Source: Bacteroidota bacterium (GTDB lineage: Bacteria > Bacteroidota > Bacteroidia > Flavobacteriales_D > Crocinitomicaceae). Taken from it: DNA of 64,000 nt. The DNA lies in NCBI GenBank assembly GCA_030148165.1, contig JASBTZ010000007.1:372001-436000 (forward strand), given 5' to 3'. How positions within the stretch are numbered: position 1 is the stretch's first letter; each line of letters begins with the position of its first letter. The position numbers and the translations under genes are program-made. Shown one piece after another: positions 16,578 through 27,300 of this stretch. The notes under the pieces are model-generated. The model saw nothing but the letters and a program-made list of their open reading frames with translations, was not told where the DNA came from and did not search any database.

Positions 16578-17826
16578 AGTAATTACCGTATTGTTCTTGT
16601 TTGCTATTCTTGATGCTACAGCTCAATCAAGTGATAAGCTCAAGAAAGAGCAACAGCGATTGGAACAAAAAATTGCGAACACGAAGATGTTGCTGGAGAA
16701 ATCAAAATCCAATACGGCTTCTTCTTTCAATGAATTAAAGGTTATCGAAAATCAGATCAAATTCAGGGAACAGCTCTTACGAAATTTCAACAATCAAATC
16801 CGTGGTGCTGAGCTAAAAGTGAAGGACAAAGAGCAGGAGATTGACGCCTTGTATGCTCGTACAGATAAGCTAAAAGGACAGTTCAAAAAGTTGTTGTTAT
16901 ACGCCTACAAGCACAGAAATAAATATGGTCGCATCATGTTTATTTTCTCCGCTGATAGCTACTATGAAGCAGTGAAACGCAACAAGTATTTGAAGCGAAT
17001 TGCAGACGTCCAGAAAAAGCAATTTATTCTGATCAAGCAACATCAGGAATTGATTCGCGAGCAGATTACGGAGATCGAAGATGAAAAGCAATACAAGCTC
17101 TTGATGATTAGCGAGAAGCAATCTGAAAAGGATGCCATCGAGAAAGACAAATTGAATCAGGAGGCAATCTATCAGAAGTATAAGCAGGAAGAAGAATCCA
17201 TTCTGGCGAAGTTGAGAAAGGAAGAACGCGACCGTGAAGTTTTAAAGAACAGAATTGCTGAAGCCATTCGCAAAGAGATCGCTGAAGCCGAGGCCAGAAG
17301 AAAGCGTGAGGAAGCAGCCGCTGAAGCCGAGGCCAAAGCTTCCGGTACAACCGTTAAGGAAACAGCCTCTTTCGCAGAAACTAAAGAAGCAGCGGCATTG
17401 AGTAAGAGCTTTGAAGGGAATAGAGGACGATTGCCATGGCCGGTGGAGAAAGGTACCGTGACTGAAAATTTCGGAAAGAATCCCCATCCAACCTTGAAGA
17501 ATGTTTATACCAATAACCGGGGGATCGACATTTCTGCTCCTAAAAATGCTCAGGTTCGTGCCGTTTTTGAAGGAGAGGTAACAAGTGTACTTAATATTCC
17601 GGGAGCGGGGAAAGTAGTGATCATTAAGCATGGGAACTATCGAACGGTTTATACGAATCTTCAGGACACCTACGTGAAGACGGGTCAAAAAGTAAGTACC
17701 AAGAAAGTAATTGGTTCACTATTAGCCAAAGATGGACAATCAATTTCTGTAGCCCACTTTGAAATTCATAAGGTAGTTGGGAGCAGCGTTACTTGTCTGA
17801 ATCCTTCGCTTTGGGTAGCGCATTAG
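16561..17826 (+). CDS. EnvC-like murein hydrolase activator (coiled coil plus degenerate M23/LytM domain)
   Basis: A 421-residue secreted protein: signal peptide (about 1-22, ending TAQ), a long coiled coil (about 24-270, rich in Lys/Glu/Gln) and a C-terminal LytM domain (about 295-418). The zinc and catalytic residues of active M23 endopeptidases are mostly gone. The first His is N319 (in NRGID, with only the Asp kept at 323), the mid-domain YxHL-type His is N366 in YTNL, and the HxH pair is V397-A-H399. This matches EnvC/NlpD-type regulators, which activate cell-wall amidases and do not cut peptidoglycan. Its last 38 bases overlap the end of the convergent O-antigen ligase gene. Confidence 0.86.
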   Translation: MNCVNKVITVLFLFAILDATAQSSDKLKKEQQRLEQKIANTKMLLEKSKSNTASSFNELKVIENQIKFREQLLRNFNNQIRGAELKVKDKEQEIDALYARTDKLKGQFKKLLLYAYKHRNKYGRIMFIFSADSYYEAVKRNKYLKRIADVQKKQFILIKQHQELIREQITEIEDEKQYKLLMISEKQSEKDAIEKDKLNQEAIYQKYKQEEESILAKLRKEERDREVLKNRIAEAIRKEIAEAEARRKREEAAAEAEAKASGTTVKETASFAETKEAAALSKSFEGNRGRLPWPVEKGTVTENFGKNPHPTLKNVYTNNRGIDISAPKNAQVRAVFEGEVTSVLNIPGAGKVVIIKHGNYRTVYTNLQDTYVKTGQKVSTKKVIGSLLAKDGQSISVAHFEIHKVVGSSVTCLNPSLWVAH

Positions 17827-19243
17827 AACGAAGAATTGCTTCCTGTGCTATAAAGATGGCGCACATTCCCCAGATCGGTACCGATGCCTTATCAGTATCG
17901 AGGTAATTATTTAAAATTCCATGAACAAAGTACGTAACCAGTGCCATGTTCATCGCCAATAACAAGGTTCGCATTTCTTTGTCTTCGGAAGGCCACTTCT
18001 GATATAAGGTAATTCCTTTATAGAAAATAGCAGTCACGACTAGCAGAATAGCAATGAGTCCCAAAAATCCCATTTCTGAAAGCGGACCCAGGTATTCACT
18101 GTGCGCATTACCCATATCACCAAAGTTGGTAGAGATAATGGTGAGATTTTCGGGATCCTGGAAACGTGCGTACTCAAAAGCATAAGTTCCGGGACCAAAA
18201 CCGAAAACAGGTCTATCCTGAAACATCTGGATCGCGCAAGCCCAACGGTTTAAGCGCTCGAGATTCGATGCATCCGTCGTTACATTGGTTGCACTTTGAA
18301 GCTTTTCACCGAATTCCTCGGTCGTATGTTCAAACTTATTTCGCTCCAGTTCCATTTGAATGTTATCCCAAGAGAAGAAAAGGAATACAATCGCGATGAC
18401 TCCTATAGTCGCCAGATACTTGAAATGGATTTTAAACTTGATCGCTGCTAATACCATCAATGCAGCGATAATACTCACCCATGCAGCTCGGGTGTACGAG
18501 AAGTATAGACCGATCAAAGTGATCAGAATCAATAAGATCAAAGCGAGTTGTACGAGAACGGAATGCTTTCTGGAGAAGTAAAGTCCGAAGATCAAAGGTG
18601 TCATTAAGGCTACGGCCGCACCGTAAATCGTGTGATCCTTAAAGAAAGGCCACATCACCCAGTGTCCTTCTTTCTCTCCGAAGCTATAAGCCGCGTGCTT
18701 CACTATGGTTATCGCGATCACACAGACCATGGCAATGCAAAACAACCAGATGAATCGGACTACATTTTTTCTATTCAAAAATATGGACGGAGCGAACAAT
18801 AACAATGGGATAATAAACCACAGCTTCGCCAGTAAAAACTTAAAGGATGCGACCGGATTAGTGCTGGTGATCGAAGTGACTAAGGTCCAGAAAAGATAGA
18901 AGCCAACTGTCCAGATGATCGGGTTATTCCATACGAATGGTTTGATGAGGTTTTTCTGAGTTTGCTGCAAGAGCAATAAAATCATCAGTCCGAATAAGAG
19001 TGGTTCTGTTGGCAAAAACAGTCCAAAACCTTCAACATATTCTTCAATATTGATAGAAAATGGCGTTAGAAAGGCAATGCCTAAAAAGGTGTATTCCGTA
19101 TAAAAGATCGCGAAGTAGATCGCTAAAAGTCCAACAGGAGCCAGCGTCAGGTATTCCTGATCGATCCATATAAGATATGCATTAAGTGCTACATAGAGTA
19201 GACTAAAGAGAATTACCCAAATATTTTTTTTGACGGCAGTCAT
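17789..19243 (-). CDS. O-antigen ligase / polymerase family protein
   Basis: A 484-residue membrane protein with about twelve hydrophobic helices and a central periplasmic loop carrying the Wzy_C pattern (NRWACAIQMFQDRPVFGFGPGTY, then NAHSEYLGPLSEMGFLGLIA). The arginine, GxGPGTY and NxHxxYL elements are those of WaaL ligases and Wzy polymerases, which move lipid-linked polysaccharide onto lipid A or polymerise it. It is translated from an ATG that overlaps the Wzz-like stop by one base, so the two form an operon. The 3' end runs into the EnvC-like gene on the other strand. Ligase and polymerase cannot be told apart from sequence alone. Confidence 0.88.
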   Translation of the reverse strand: MTAVKKNIWVILFSLLYVALNAYLIWIDQEYLTLAPVGLLAIYFAIFYTEYTFLGIAFLTPFSINIEEYVEGFGLFLPTEPLLFGLMILLLLQQTQKNLIKPFVWNNPIIWTVGFYLFWTLVTSITSTNPVASFKFLLAKLWFIIPLLLFAPSIFLNRKNVVRFIWLFCIAMVCVIAITIVKHAAYSFGEKEGHWVMWPFFKDHTIYGAAVALMTPLIFGLYFSRKHSVLVQLALILLILITLIGLYFSYTRAAWVSIIAALMVLAAIKFKIHFKYLATIGVIAIVFLFFSWDNIQMELERNKFEHTTEEFGEKLQSATNVTTDASNLERLNRWACAIQMFQDRPVFGFGPGTYAFEYARFQDPENLTIISTNFGDMGNAHSEYLGPLSEMGFLGLIAILLVVTAIFYKGITLYQKWPSEDKEMRTLLLAMNMALVTYFVHGILNNYLDTDKASVPIWGMCAIFIAQEAILRSNALPKAKDSDK

Positions 19244-20238
19244 CAGGCTCTTTGCCTCAGCTCAGCGATACGTTCTTTAATTAGCAGGGCGAAAACAGTA
19301 AAGACGAATGCCCCCATTGTTGCCAGAATCACAATGATCAATCGTTTCGGCTTGTCTTTCTTATCTGCCACAACTGCATTTTCAACCACAAACTTATGGT
19401 TGAAGATGGTGTTTGCATCGGATTCAGCCTGATCGTATGCATCTTCGAATTTGGCCAGCTTGGTTAGCTTCTCATCTCTGAGGTTTTCCAAACCATCAAA
19501 TCGAGCACCGTATTGCAGGTTCACATCGATTTGGTTCTTAAAGAAATCACGGTCAGCTGCATTTTTAGATTGGTTATAGGCCTGAAAAAGATTCGCTCGA
19601 CCTTCTATCGACACGACGCCAATCTTAGACAAGCTATCCATTTCTGCCAGGATCCCATCGACATCCTTTTGTAGGATCTCTTTCTTACGTTTACTGATCT
19701 CGTATGCAGGAACGGTTCTTTCGTGGACCATATCATTTTTCACTGTATCGATGAGGTCAACGATCTTATTAGCTATATCAGCTGCCAATTCCTTATCGCG
19801 GTCTAATACATCGATTTCAATGGAACCGTAGCGCGTACGATTGAACTGAATATGATTGTTGTATTTCTTGTTGAGCTTATGATACTTGTTCGGATCGTCC
19901 ATGCTGATGTCATAATGTTCCATCAGGTTAAACTGATCAATCACCCTGTTTCTTATTCGCGCAGATTGCAGGATCTGTACCAGCTGTTCCGCTTGTTCTT
20001 CTTCACCGAAGTCCATCGAAGAAGCTTTGGCATTACGCTGTTCTGAAAATGAAACGGTACTGGTTGCAGCAGGGAATACAATAGCAGTTGATCTGAATAA
20101 GGGAGTCAATAGAAGTGAAACAACAACTGAAGCTACAGCTGCAATTCCCGTAATGATCAAAATGATTTTCCGCTTGCGCCAGACAAATAATAGTAAGTTC
20201 TCTCTCGATTCATCGAAATCGCTGTTTCCTTGAGTCAT
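19243..20238 (-). CDS. Wzz-like polysaccharide chain-length / co-polymerase protein
   Basis: A 331-residue inner-membrane protein with the Wzz topology. A short cytoplasmic N terminus leads to a first transmembrane helix (about 28-48, KIILIITGIAAVASVVVSLLL) and a proline-containing LTPLFRSTAIVFPA. A large periplasmic coiled-coil region follows, and then a second helix (about 301-323, IIVILATMGAFVFTVFALLI). No tyrosine-kinase domain is fused. It probably sets the chain length of the polysaccharide handled by the adjacent ligase/polymerase, whose start overlaps its stop by one base. Confidence 0.85.
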   Translation of the reverse strand: MTQGNSDFDESRENLLLFVWRKRKIILIITGIAAVASVVVSLLLTPLFRSTAIVFPAATSTVSFSEQRNAKASSMDFGEEEQAEQLVQILQSARIRNRVIDQFNLMEHYDISMDDPNKYHKLNKKYNNHIQFNRTRYGSIEIDVLDRDKELAADIANKIVDLIDTVKNDMVHERTVPAYEISKRKKEILQKDVDGILAEMDSLSKIGVVSIEGRANLFQAYNQSKNAADRDFFKNQIDVNLQYGARFDGLENLRDEKLTKLAKFEDAYDQAESDANTIFNHKFVVENAVVADKKDKPKRLIIVILATMGAFVFTVFALLIKERIAELRQRA

Positions 20239-20588
20239 GTTTTCGAATTTAAGTAGCGAATTTAAGGTTTCTCACCGTGTCTACTAACTTCAAAAACACG
20301 AAAATATTATAGGGATCAATTAATTTATCTCAGGAATTTCGATTTAGGACATCTCAATTAACGAGTAATTATGGTTACTGATATAAATTGAACGTTATAA
20401 TTATGACTTGTTCTAGTGAAATTGTCCTGTTAGGGAGAGAGCGATCGGTGGCCAAGCTCAACACTTTACTGATCTATTCTATGTGCCTATTCGTTGAGCC
20501 ATCTGTGAGGTTATAACTACATGTAATTCATACATTTGTATAAACTGCTACAGTTAAAGTCCTTCTTCACATTTTTAAAAAGAATAGT
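20239..20588. other. 350-base intergenic gap, mostly without recognisable features
   Basis: This is the only stretch over 300 bases without a gene. It separates the divergent Wzz-like gene from an outer-membrane protein gene and is AT-rich. GCTCAAC (20455-20461) could pair with GTTGAGC (20493-20499), a stem too weak to call an RNA. TACATTTG (20531-20538) fits the -7 consensus 50 bases before the next ATG but lacks a clear -33 element. I see no tRNA, riboswitch or repeat. Confidence 0.5.
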
Positions 20589-21362
20589 ATGAAATTGTTT
20601 CCTGTATTGGCATATCTTCTTGTATCTCTAAGTTCTAATTCACAGGAAACAGGAATACTCAAGGTTCAATTTAGCATTCAGAATAATAGCTATGAGATGA
20701 GCGATCTAAATGCATTTTTAACCGATCCTAACTATGTGGATAATGTGTTATATTCAACTACGCCTAAAGATCAGGTGACTTCTGGAAGGCTATATACGCT
20801 ATCACTTTCTGTCTATCCTCAACCATTTTTTAGAATTGGACTTTATGGATCATATCAAAGCGGAGGTATAGATCGAAGTAGCTATTTTACATATATGAAT
20901 TCATCGAGTGAGCTTGAGACGGTTAATTTCAATTATAAGCTCACCACTGATGCTCTCAGTGCTGGGATTTGCAGTGGGATTGCATTGAATGATCTCCTCC
21001 ATTTTACTGAGAAAGAAAGTACATTTATTAAAAACTTAGGTTTAGAATTATACCTTCAGTTTGGAATGGGTTTCTCAAGATTGAGAGATGTTTTAACATT
21101 GGATTATACTGATTTCGAATTCATGTATTACTATCATAAGTCTAGTGATGTACAATTCGATGCCGGAGTAGGGTTGGATTACCCATTAATTAATAATGAC
21201 TTCTTTACGGAAATTGGTGTGAAATGCGGATACCAATATTTTAAAACCGGTTTCATTAGTAATTCAAATTCAGATATCATCCCAAATACAGGAGGGGAAG
21301 TGAAGTTAACACTGGATTTTACCGGCATTTACTTCGGAGCATATTTAACATTTGGAAAGTGA
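20589..21362 (+). CDS. putative outer-membrane beta-barrel protein, unknown function
   Basis: A 257-residue protein with a probable signal peptide (MKLFPVLAYLLVSLSSNSQ) followed by alternating polar and hydrophobic segments. These suit about eight to ten transmembrane beta-strands (YTLSLSVYPQPFFRIGLYGSY, LYLQFGMGFSRL, VKLTLDFTGIYFGAYLTF). The C terminus ends in an aromatic strand (GAYLTFGK), usual for barrels. I do not recognise a specific family. It stands alone, transcribed divergently from the Wzz-like gene and convergent with the response regulator. Confidence 0.65.
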   Translation: MKLFPVLAYLLVSLSSNSQETGILKVQFSIQNNSYEMSDLNAFLTDPNYVDNVLYSTTPKDQVTSGRLYTLSLSVYPQPFFRIGLYGSYQSGGIDRSSYFTYMNSSSELETVNFNYKLTTDALSAGICSGIALNDLLHFTEKESTFIKNLGLELYLQFGMGFSRLRDVLTLDYTDFEFMYYYHKSSDVQFDAGVGLDYPLINNDFFTEIGVKCGYQYFKTGFISNSNSDIIPNTGGEVKLTLDFTGIYFGAYLTFGK

Positions 21363-21416
21363 CTTGGAATCCAGACACATAAGTTACTTACATTTCTCAA
21401 TATCCATGTACGTAGC

Positions 21417-22109
21417 TCAATCCTTCACAATCAACTTGAATCCCTTGCCGTGCACATTCATGATCTCGATAGCCGGATCTGCTTTTAGATGCTTGCGAAG
21501 CTTTGCGATGTAAACGTCCATACTTCGACCGTTGAAATAATTGTCATCTCCCCAGATAGCGCGTAAGGTGGCGTTGCGGTCGAGGATCTCATTTTTGTTC
21601 TTAACCAGTAAGTTCAGCAATTGATTTTCTTTGGTTGTTAGCTTCGTAACATCTGAACCCATGTGAAGAAGTCTCAATTCCGGTTCGTATTTGATTGAAC
21701 CTATAAACTGTTCTTCGTCGACTGAATTGTTCTTTGGTTCTGTTCTCCTTAGAATTGCATTGATACGAGCAATCAATTCTTCCATGGCAAATGGCTTGGT
21801 CAGGTAGTCATCCGCACCGATCTCAAATCCTTCCAGTTTGTCCTCCTTCATCGATTTGGCGGTGAGAAAAAGAATGGGAGTTTTCTTATCGATTTCCCTT
21901 ATTTCTCTGGCTAGCGTAAAGCCATCCATCTCTGGCATCATGACATCAAGCACACAGAAATCAAATTGACCCGCATTGAATTTTTCAAACGCTGTTTTAC
22001 CATTTTGTGCCAGGGTGACATCAAATCCTTTTGATTTCAAAAAGGTCATTACCAAATGTCCGAGATTCGGATCATCTTCCGCTAATAGAATTGAAACTTT
22101 ATTTTCCAT
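21417..22109 (-). CDS. OmpR/PhoB-type response regulator (RprY-like)
   Basis: A 230-residue two-component regulator. The receiver domain (about 5-118) has the acidic pair E11/D12/D13, the phosphoacceptor D55 in FCVLDVMMPEMDG, T83 and K85 in FLTAKS. The C-terminal winged-helix DNA-binding domain (about 133-228) has LTTKENQLLNLLVKNKNEIL and RSMDVYIAKLRKHL. It overlaps the start region of its kinase gene by 11 bases, so the two are co-translated. The pair resembles the RprXY systems of Bacteroidota; the stimulus is unknown. Confidence 0.94.
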   Translation of the reverse strand: MENKVSILLAEDDPNLGHLVMTFLKSKGFDVTLAQNGKTAFEKFNAGQFDFCVLDVMMPEMDGFTLAREIREIDKKTPILFLTAKSMKEDKLEGFEIGADDYLTKPFAMEELIARINAILRRTEPKNNSVDEEQFIGSIKYEPELRLLHMGSDVTKLTTKENQLLNLLVKNKNEILDRNATLRAIWGDDNYFNGRSMDVYIAKLRKHLKADPAIEIMNVHGKGFKLIVKD

Positions 22110-23727
22110 AATCTTGCCTTATCATAACAGTAAAGGTTGAGCCTTCACCGAATTTACTTTTCACCTCTACCGTCCAGCCATGCAATTCAGCAACTGCACG
22201 TACATAACTTAATCCCAGACCGAAGCCTTTAACGTCATGTACATTCCCGGTAGGAATACGATATAATTTGTCGAATATTTTATTCAAATGCTCTTTTTTG
22301 ATTCCGATTCCCTTGTCTGAAACCTCTAAAGCGTACTGTTCCCCGTGTTTGGACAATTTAATCTTTACAACTACCGGAGCCTTACTGTATTTGATCGCAT
22401 TGTCAACCAGATTTGAGATCAAATTAGATACATGGAACCGATCCCCTTCAATTCGCACCAACTCATCCGGAAGCTCCAGTTCAATCTTACCTCCCGTATT
22501 CTTCAATCGGAATTCGGCCTTTTGTACAACATCATGTATGATCTCGTTCAATAAAAGCGGCTCGGATTTGATTTTAAGTTCTCCTTTATCCAGAATAGCG
22601 CTTTGTAGAATGCGCTCAACCAAGATGCTCAAACGGGTATTTTCTTCTTTAATAATGTTTACATAAGGCGACTCATCTTCCGATGCGTTCGCATTCATAT
22701 CACTATCCGCCATAGCCTCACAAGCTAATGATATGGTCGAAATCGGTGTCTTGAACTCGTGGGTCATATTGGAGATAAAATCATTCTTGATCTCACTTAA
22801 CTTCTTCTGGGTGAGGATTGTTCTGAACATGATGGTCATCGCAATGATGATTAATGCAACCAGAGATAAACTCACCAGTAACCCGGTCCACATTTCGCTT
22901 ACGAGAAAGGATTGTTGCTTCGGAAAAGATAAGTGAAGATACAGGTCTTCATCCAGCGAGTTACTTGGAAATAACAAGGTAACGTGCGTGTTCGCGGTAT
23001 CCAGTTTGGCATTGTAGCTTTCGGGTCCATCTTTGAATTCGATCGGCCTTTCAAACTCATCCGTGATCATGAACTCGTAGTCCATGGGTAAGTCCTCCGT
23101 GCTGATTTCTGTGGAAATAACCGAATCGAGAAAGATGATATCAAGTCTTTTTGAAGGGTCTGTGTATACATTGTTTCGAAAGGCTTCCAGCATCATTTCA
23201 TTAACGAATCGCGCCTTTTTAAAGATCTGCTGAATCACCCGTTGATCGAGTTGTACAGCCAGCTTTATAGAATCCTGATCGATTTGGCTATGATCTTTTC
23301 GCTTGAACAAGTCGCGAAGCTGACGGACATCTCTGGCCAGGACCCGTTGTTCTGCTGTTACACCTGAAATGGAGTCATAGGTCTTCCCCTTGATGATCAG
23401 GTAATTTTCCATTTTACCATCTTCGAAAACACTGGTGTCTTCAATTGATATCGACTCCTGCGCTGAAAGCAAGGTTTTAAATTCCTCCTTTAGAATATCC
23501 TTGTATTTGACACTAAAATTCTTGTTGGCGATTTGCAGGTATTGCCGTATATCCTCTGCTTTTTCATGATGAAGCGCGATCCGGTCTAGTGTGGTGGAAA
23601 ATCGTTCGCTGAACTCATTTGATTTGCGGTCATACAATGCTGCTGTTTGCGCAGCCTGAATAAAGATCAATGCAAGCATGGCTACGACGAGTAGCACAAG
23701 GATCATATTAACGCGAATCTTTTTCAA
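22099..23727 (-). CDS. membrane sensor histidine kinase (RprX-like)
   Basis: A 542-residue kinase that phosphorylates the adjacent regulator. A first transmembrane helix (about 7-27) is followed by a periplasmic sensory region of some 250 residues and a second helix (about 281-303). The HisKA domain has the phosphorylated His at 323 (SNMTHEFKTPIS). The HATPase domain shows N (VDNAIKYSKAP), G1 (DKGIGIKKEHL), F (KLYRIPT) and G2 (GFGLGLSYVRAV) boxes. All catalytic elements are intact. It is transcribed first, with the response regulator overlapping its end. Confidence 0.95.
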   Translation of the reverse strand: MKKIRVNMILVLLVVAMLALIFIQAAQTAALYDRKSNEFSERFSTTLDRIALHHEKAEDIRQYLQIANKNFSVKYKDILKEEFKTLLSAQESISIEDTSVFEDGKMENYLIIKGKTYDSISGVTAEQRVLARDVRQLRDLFKRKDHSQIDQDSIKLAVQLDQRVIQQIFKKARFVNEMMLEAFRNNVYTDPSKRLDIIFLDSVISTEISTEDLPMDYEFMITDEFERPIEFKDGPESYNAKLDTANTHVTLLFPSNSLDEDLYLHLSFPKQQSFLVSEMWTGLLVSLSLVALIIIAMTIMFRTILTQKKLSEIKNDFISNMTHEFKTPISTISLACEAMADSDMNANASEDESPYVNIIKEENTRLSILVERILQSAILDKGELKIKSEPLLLNEIIHDVVQKAEFRLKNTGGKIELELPDELVRIEGDRFHVSNLISNLVDNAIKYSKAPVVVKIKLSKHGEQYALEVSDKGIGIKKEHLNKIFDKLYRIPTGNVHDVKGFGLGLSYVRAVAELHGWTVEVKSKFGEGSTFTVMIRQDYGK

Positions 23728-23803
23728 TCAACTTGGATTTCAACGAATGTATAACAAACGGGCACTGTGAAACAGGCACTTAACGTTTTTTAACAAGGGA
23801 ACT

Positions 23804-24274
23804 TCAGAACAATCTACGAACCATAATGAATCGCTTCGGATAATTAGAACTATAATACTCTGTCAAAACAACACCGCGATGCTTCTTGGAGGAAGAACAA
23901 TGAATGAAATACAAGCCAGTTGAGTCGTTTTCCAATACGATTCCAACATGACCAATCTGACTTCTGGATCCGGTGGTTCCGCAGAATAAGATACAGTCGC
24001 CAGGTTGCGCATCACTTAGCTCAACCTTTTCTCCAAAGGAGCCATATCCTTTTGAACTTCGTGATGCAGGTACATCTACGCTTGAATATACGTAGGACGT
24101 AAAGCCTGAACAGTCGAAAGAGGATCCCGGTTTGCAAGTCGCGTACTTGTAGTCGACACCTAATTGTGATTTCGCAATAGAATCAATCTGCTGAACTTTC
24201 AATGCACGATCTTCCTGAGCATGGTAATTCATGCTAATACATGTGAACAAGATTGCGAGAAAGAGTACTTTCAT
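23804..24274 (-). CDS. secreted NlpC/P60 family peptidoglycan hydrolase
   Basis: A 156-residue exported cysteine peptidase that cuts peptide stems of cell-wall fragments. The ATG at 24274 gives the signal peptide MKVLFLAILFTCISMNYHAQ; the longer in-frame start at 24295 is less convincing. The triad is visible: C55 in FDCSGFTSYVY, H109 in GHVGIVL and H125 in IHCSSS. AQPGDCILFCG lies between. It is a stand-alone catalytic domain without binding repeats. It lies upstream of the kinase gene by 76 bases on the same strand, so it could be read into that operon. Confidence 0.92.
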   Translation of the reverse strand: MKVLFLAILFTCISMNYHAQEDRALKVQQIDSIAKSQLGVDYKYATCKPGSSFDCSGFTSYVYSSVDVPASRSSKGYGSFGEKVELSDAQPGDCILFCGTTGSRSQIGHVGIVLENDSTGLYFIHCSSSKKHRGVVLTEYYSSNYPKRFIMVRRLF

Positions 24275-24359
24275 AATACAAAGGTACGGAAACACAATCT
24301 AGCTTAAAGTTTAGTCTCTAAAAACAAGATATTTCTGCACTATACGTTGTACATTCGTA

Positions 24360-27300
24360 ATGATGGCTCTTCTAAGGATGCAATATCTGCTGCTGCTATT
24401 GATGCTGATCCCGTTTTCGGGCATTTCTCAGGAATCAAATCTTCGAAATAAGCAGTTGACGGTTACAGGTGATACTATGGACCTGGATTCGCTATCGATC
24501 TATCCTAATTCTTTTCATCTTTATTGCGATGGTATTGAGTTGGATCGAAGTGCCTACCACCTTGATTTCAGTGCATCAAGATTATTTATCAATAAAGCCT
24601 GTGATGGTGTTGTACGCGTAGAATACCGGGTCTTACCGATGGATTTGTCGAAGGTATATATGGTTCGTGATACCAGCCTCATATATAATCAATCCAAGGG
24701 ACCCATCGAAAGTTATTATGTATCGACCACGGATATCGTTGATGACATTTTCGGAACGAGCGGTATAAACCGGTCCGGGAGTATATCGCGGGGAGTTACT
24801 TTTGGAAACAATCAGGATTTGGGGATCAATTCGACACTCAACCTGGAGCTGGCGGGACAGATCGCACCGAACTTGAAATTGCTGGCATCCGTGTCGGATG
24901 ATAATCTGCCGATCCAACCGGAAGGAAACACCAATAAATTAAGGGAATTTGACCAAGTCTTTATCCAGGTATACAACGATAAGTTCAAAATGATTGCCGG
25001 AGATTTCTGGTTATACAAACCGGAAGGGTACTTCATGACCTATAAAAAACGTGCCCAGGGTCTCACCATTGAGAATGTATGGAGCTCCGATACAACGCGT
25101 TCATTCAAGACGCAGATAAGCGGTGCATTATCAAAGGGAAAGTTTCACCGACAAATTATTCAGGGGGTGGAAGGAAATCAGGGACCCTATCGATTAAGGG
25201 GTGCCGAAAATGAACCGTTTATAATTGTTCTGGCAGGGACGGAACGCGTATATATCGATGGCCGCTTGATGGAAAGAGGGCAGGAGTTTGATTATGTGAT
25301 CGATTATAATACCTCGGAGGTGACCTTTACTTCCAGGAACCAGATAACCAAAGACAGTCGTATCGTTGTCGAATTTCAGTATTCGGATCAGAACTATGTG
25401 CGATCGCTGTTTCAGTCCTCAAATGTCTATAAGAATGAGAAGGTCAAGTTTTGGTTCAATCTTTATTCAGAGCAGGATGCCCGGAACCAAAGTATTCAGC
25501 AGGAATTGACCAATGATCAAAAATTATTGCTTTCAGAGATCGGAGATACACTGGAACTGGCACGAGCTTCGAGCATTGATTCGATCGGATATTTTGAGAA
25601 TCAAAACCTGTACAAACTGATCGATACACTGGTGGGAGTAACGACATATGACTCTGTACTCGTTCATTCGGTCCACCCGGATTCAGCCTTTTACCGTGCC
25701 ACATTCGAATATGTTGGGTTGGGGAATGGAGATTATATTCTCAGTAATTATAATGCGCTTGGAAAAGTTTACAAATGGCTTGCCCCGGTGGCAGGCGTTT
25801 CACAGGGGGATTACGCACCATCTCGAATGCTGATTTCACCCAAACAGAGGCAGATGGTTACAAGTGGTGTTCAGGTTAAGCTGACAAAGAAGCTCAGAAT
25901 GGAAACCGAGTGGGCTTATACGAAGAATGACATCAATACTTTTTCGAGTTACGATTCAAAGGATGATCACAGTGTCGCAGGCAAGTTTAAATTAATTGGT
26001 GATGTACCGCTATCCAAAGACTCAATTCCATCCTGGATCATGCGGACAAAGGTTGACATTGAGACCAGGGATAAAAATTTCAATCCGATTGAGCAGTACC
26101 GGGCTGTAGAATTTGATCGAGACTGGAATACCCGAAATAAAGGATTTGAGGGAAATCAGTTGGCATCCACCGTAGGTGCAGATTTCATTCGCAAGGGAGC
26201 GGGTAATATCAATGTGGAAGCGCAACAATTTCTGATCGGAACGGACTACCAGGGTTATCGGGGTATGACGGATGGCAAATGGAATAAAAAGGGATTTCGA
26301 GCAATCTGGGATGGAAGTTATTTGACGAGTCAGACGACTGAAGAAAGCCAGTTTTACCGACACCGAGCAGATGTTTCTAAAAGTTTTGGCTGGATTAGAA
26401 TCGGATATAAGGATGACCACGAGGCCAATCGTTTTATCGATACAATCCTAACTCCAAACAGCTATCAATTCTTCGATTATCAGTTTTACATTGCCAATGG
26501 TGATTCCATTAAAAATAACTATCGCATATTTTACCGCGAGCGCTATGACTGGCGTTCAGACAGTTTGAAGTTACGTGAAGCCGCCAAAGCCAGAACGATT
26601 GGTTCCGAGATCAAACTAACGGAGCTAAAGAATCAAAAATTAACCGTTATCACCAGCTATCGTGAGTTGACAGTCAAAGATTCAAATCTTATTAATGTTG
26701 TTCCTGAGAATACGATGGTCGGAAGGATAGACTACCAACTCAGGGCTTTAAAAGGAGCAATTACTTCCAACACCTTCTATGAAATCGGATCAGGTCTGGA
26801 ACTGAAAAGAGAATTTCTCTATCTGGAAGTAAACTCCGGACAAGGGATTTATACCTGGGTGGATTATAACGGTGATGGAGTTAAAGATCTGAACGAGTTC
26901 GAGATTGCTCAGTTTGTGGATCAGGCGGATTACATTCGAGTCTTTACGCCTAGTAACGAATATGTCAAAACGTATTCGAATGAATTCAACCAGTCATTGT
27001 ATTTACGACCTTCTCGTATATGGGCGAGTAAGAAGGGCTTTCTTAAATTCATGAGTCGTTTTTCGGATCAGGCACGTTTTCGAATGAGTCGGAAAACAAA
27101 CTACATCGATGGAGCAGATGCCTTCAATCCATTCATTCAAGCGATCAGTGATTCAAATCTGATCTCAACGAATTCCACTGTAAGAAATACGATTTATTTT
27201 AATCGTACATCGAGTATCTTCGGATCTGAGTACACTTATCAGAATGTAGCTGCGAAGACGCTTTTGGCAAGTGGTTTCGACTCACGAATCAAAGAGTACC

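Noticed and set aside
20455-20499. Possible small RNA hairpin in the 350-base gap
   Set aside because: Only seven pairs with a long loop; no promoter-terminator frame supports it.
22268-22666. 132-codon plus-strand frame inside the histidine kinase
   Set aside because: It is antisense to the kinase's conserved catalytic region and has no start context or family resemblance.
26022-26420. 132-codon minus-strand frame inside the large outer-membrane gene
   Set aside because: Shadow of a clear 1151-residue gene; composition is atypical and no signal or domain is seen.
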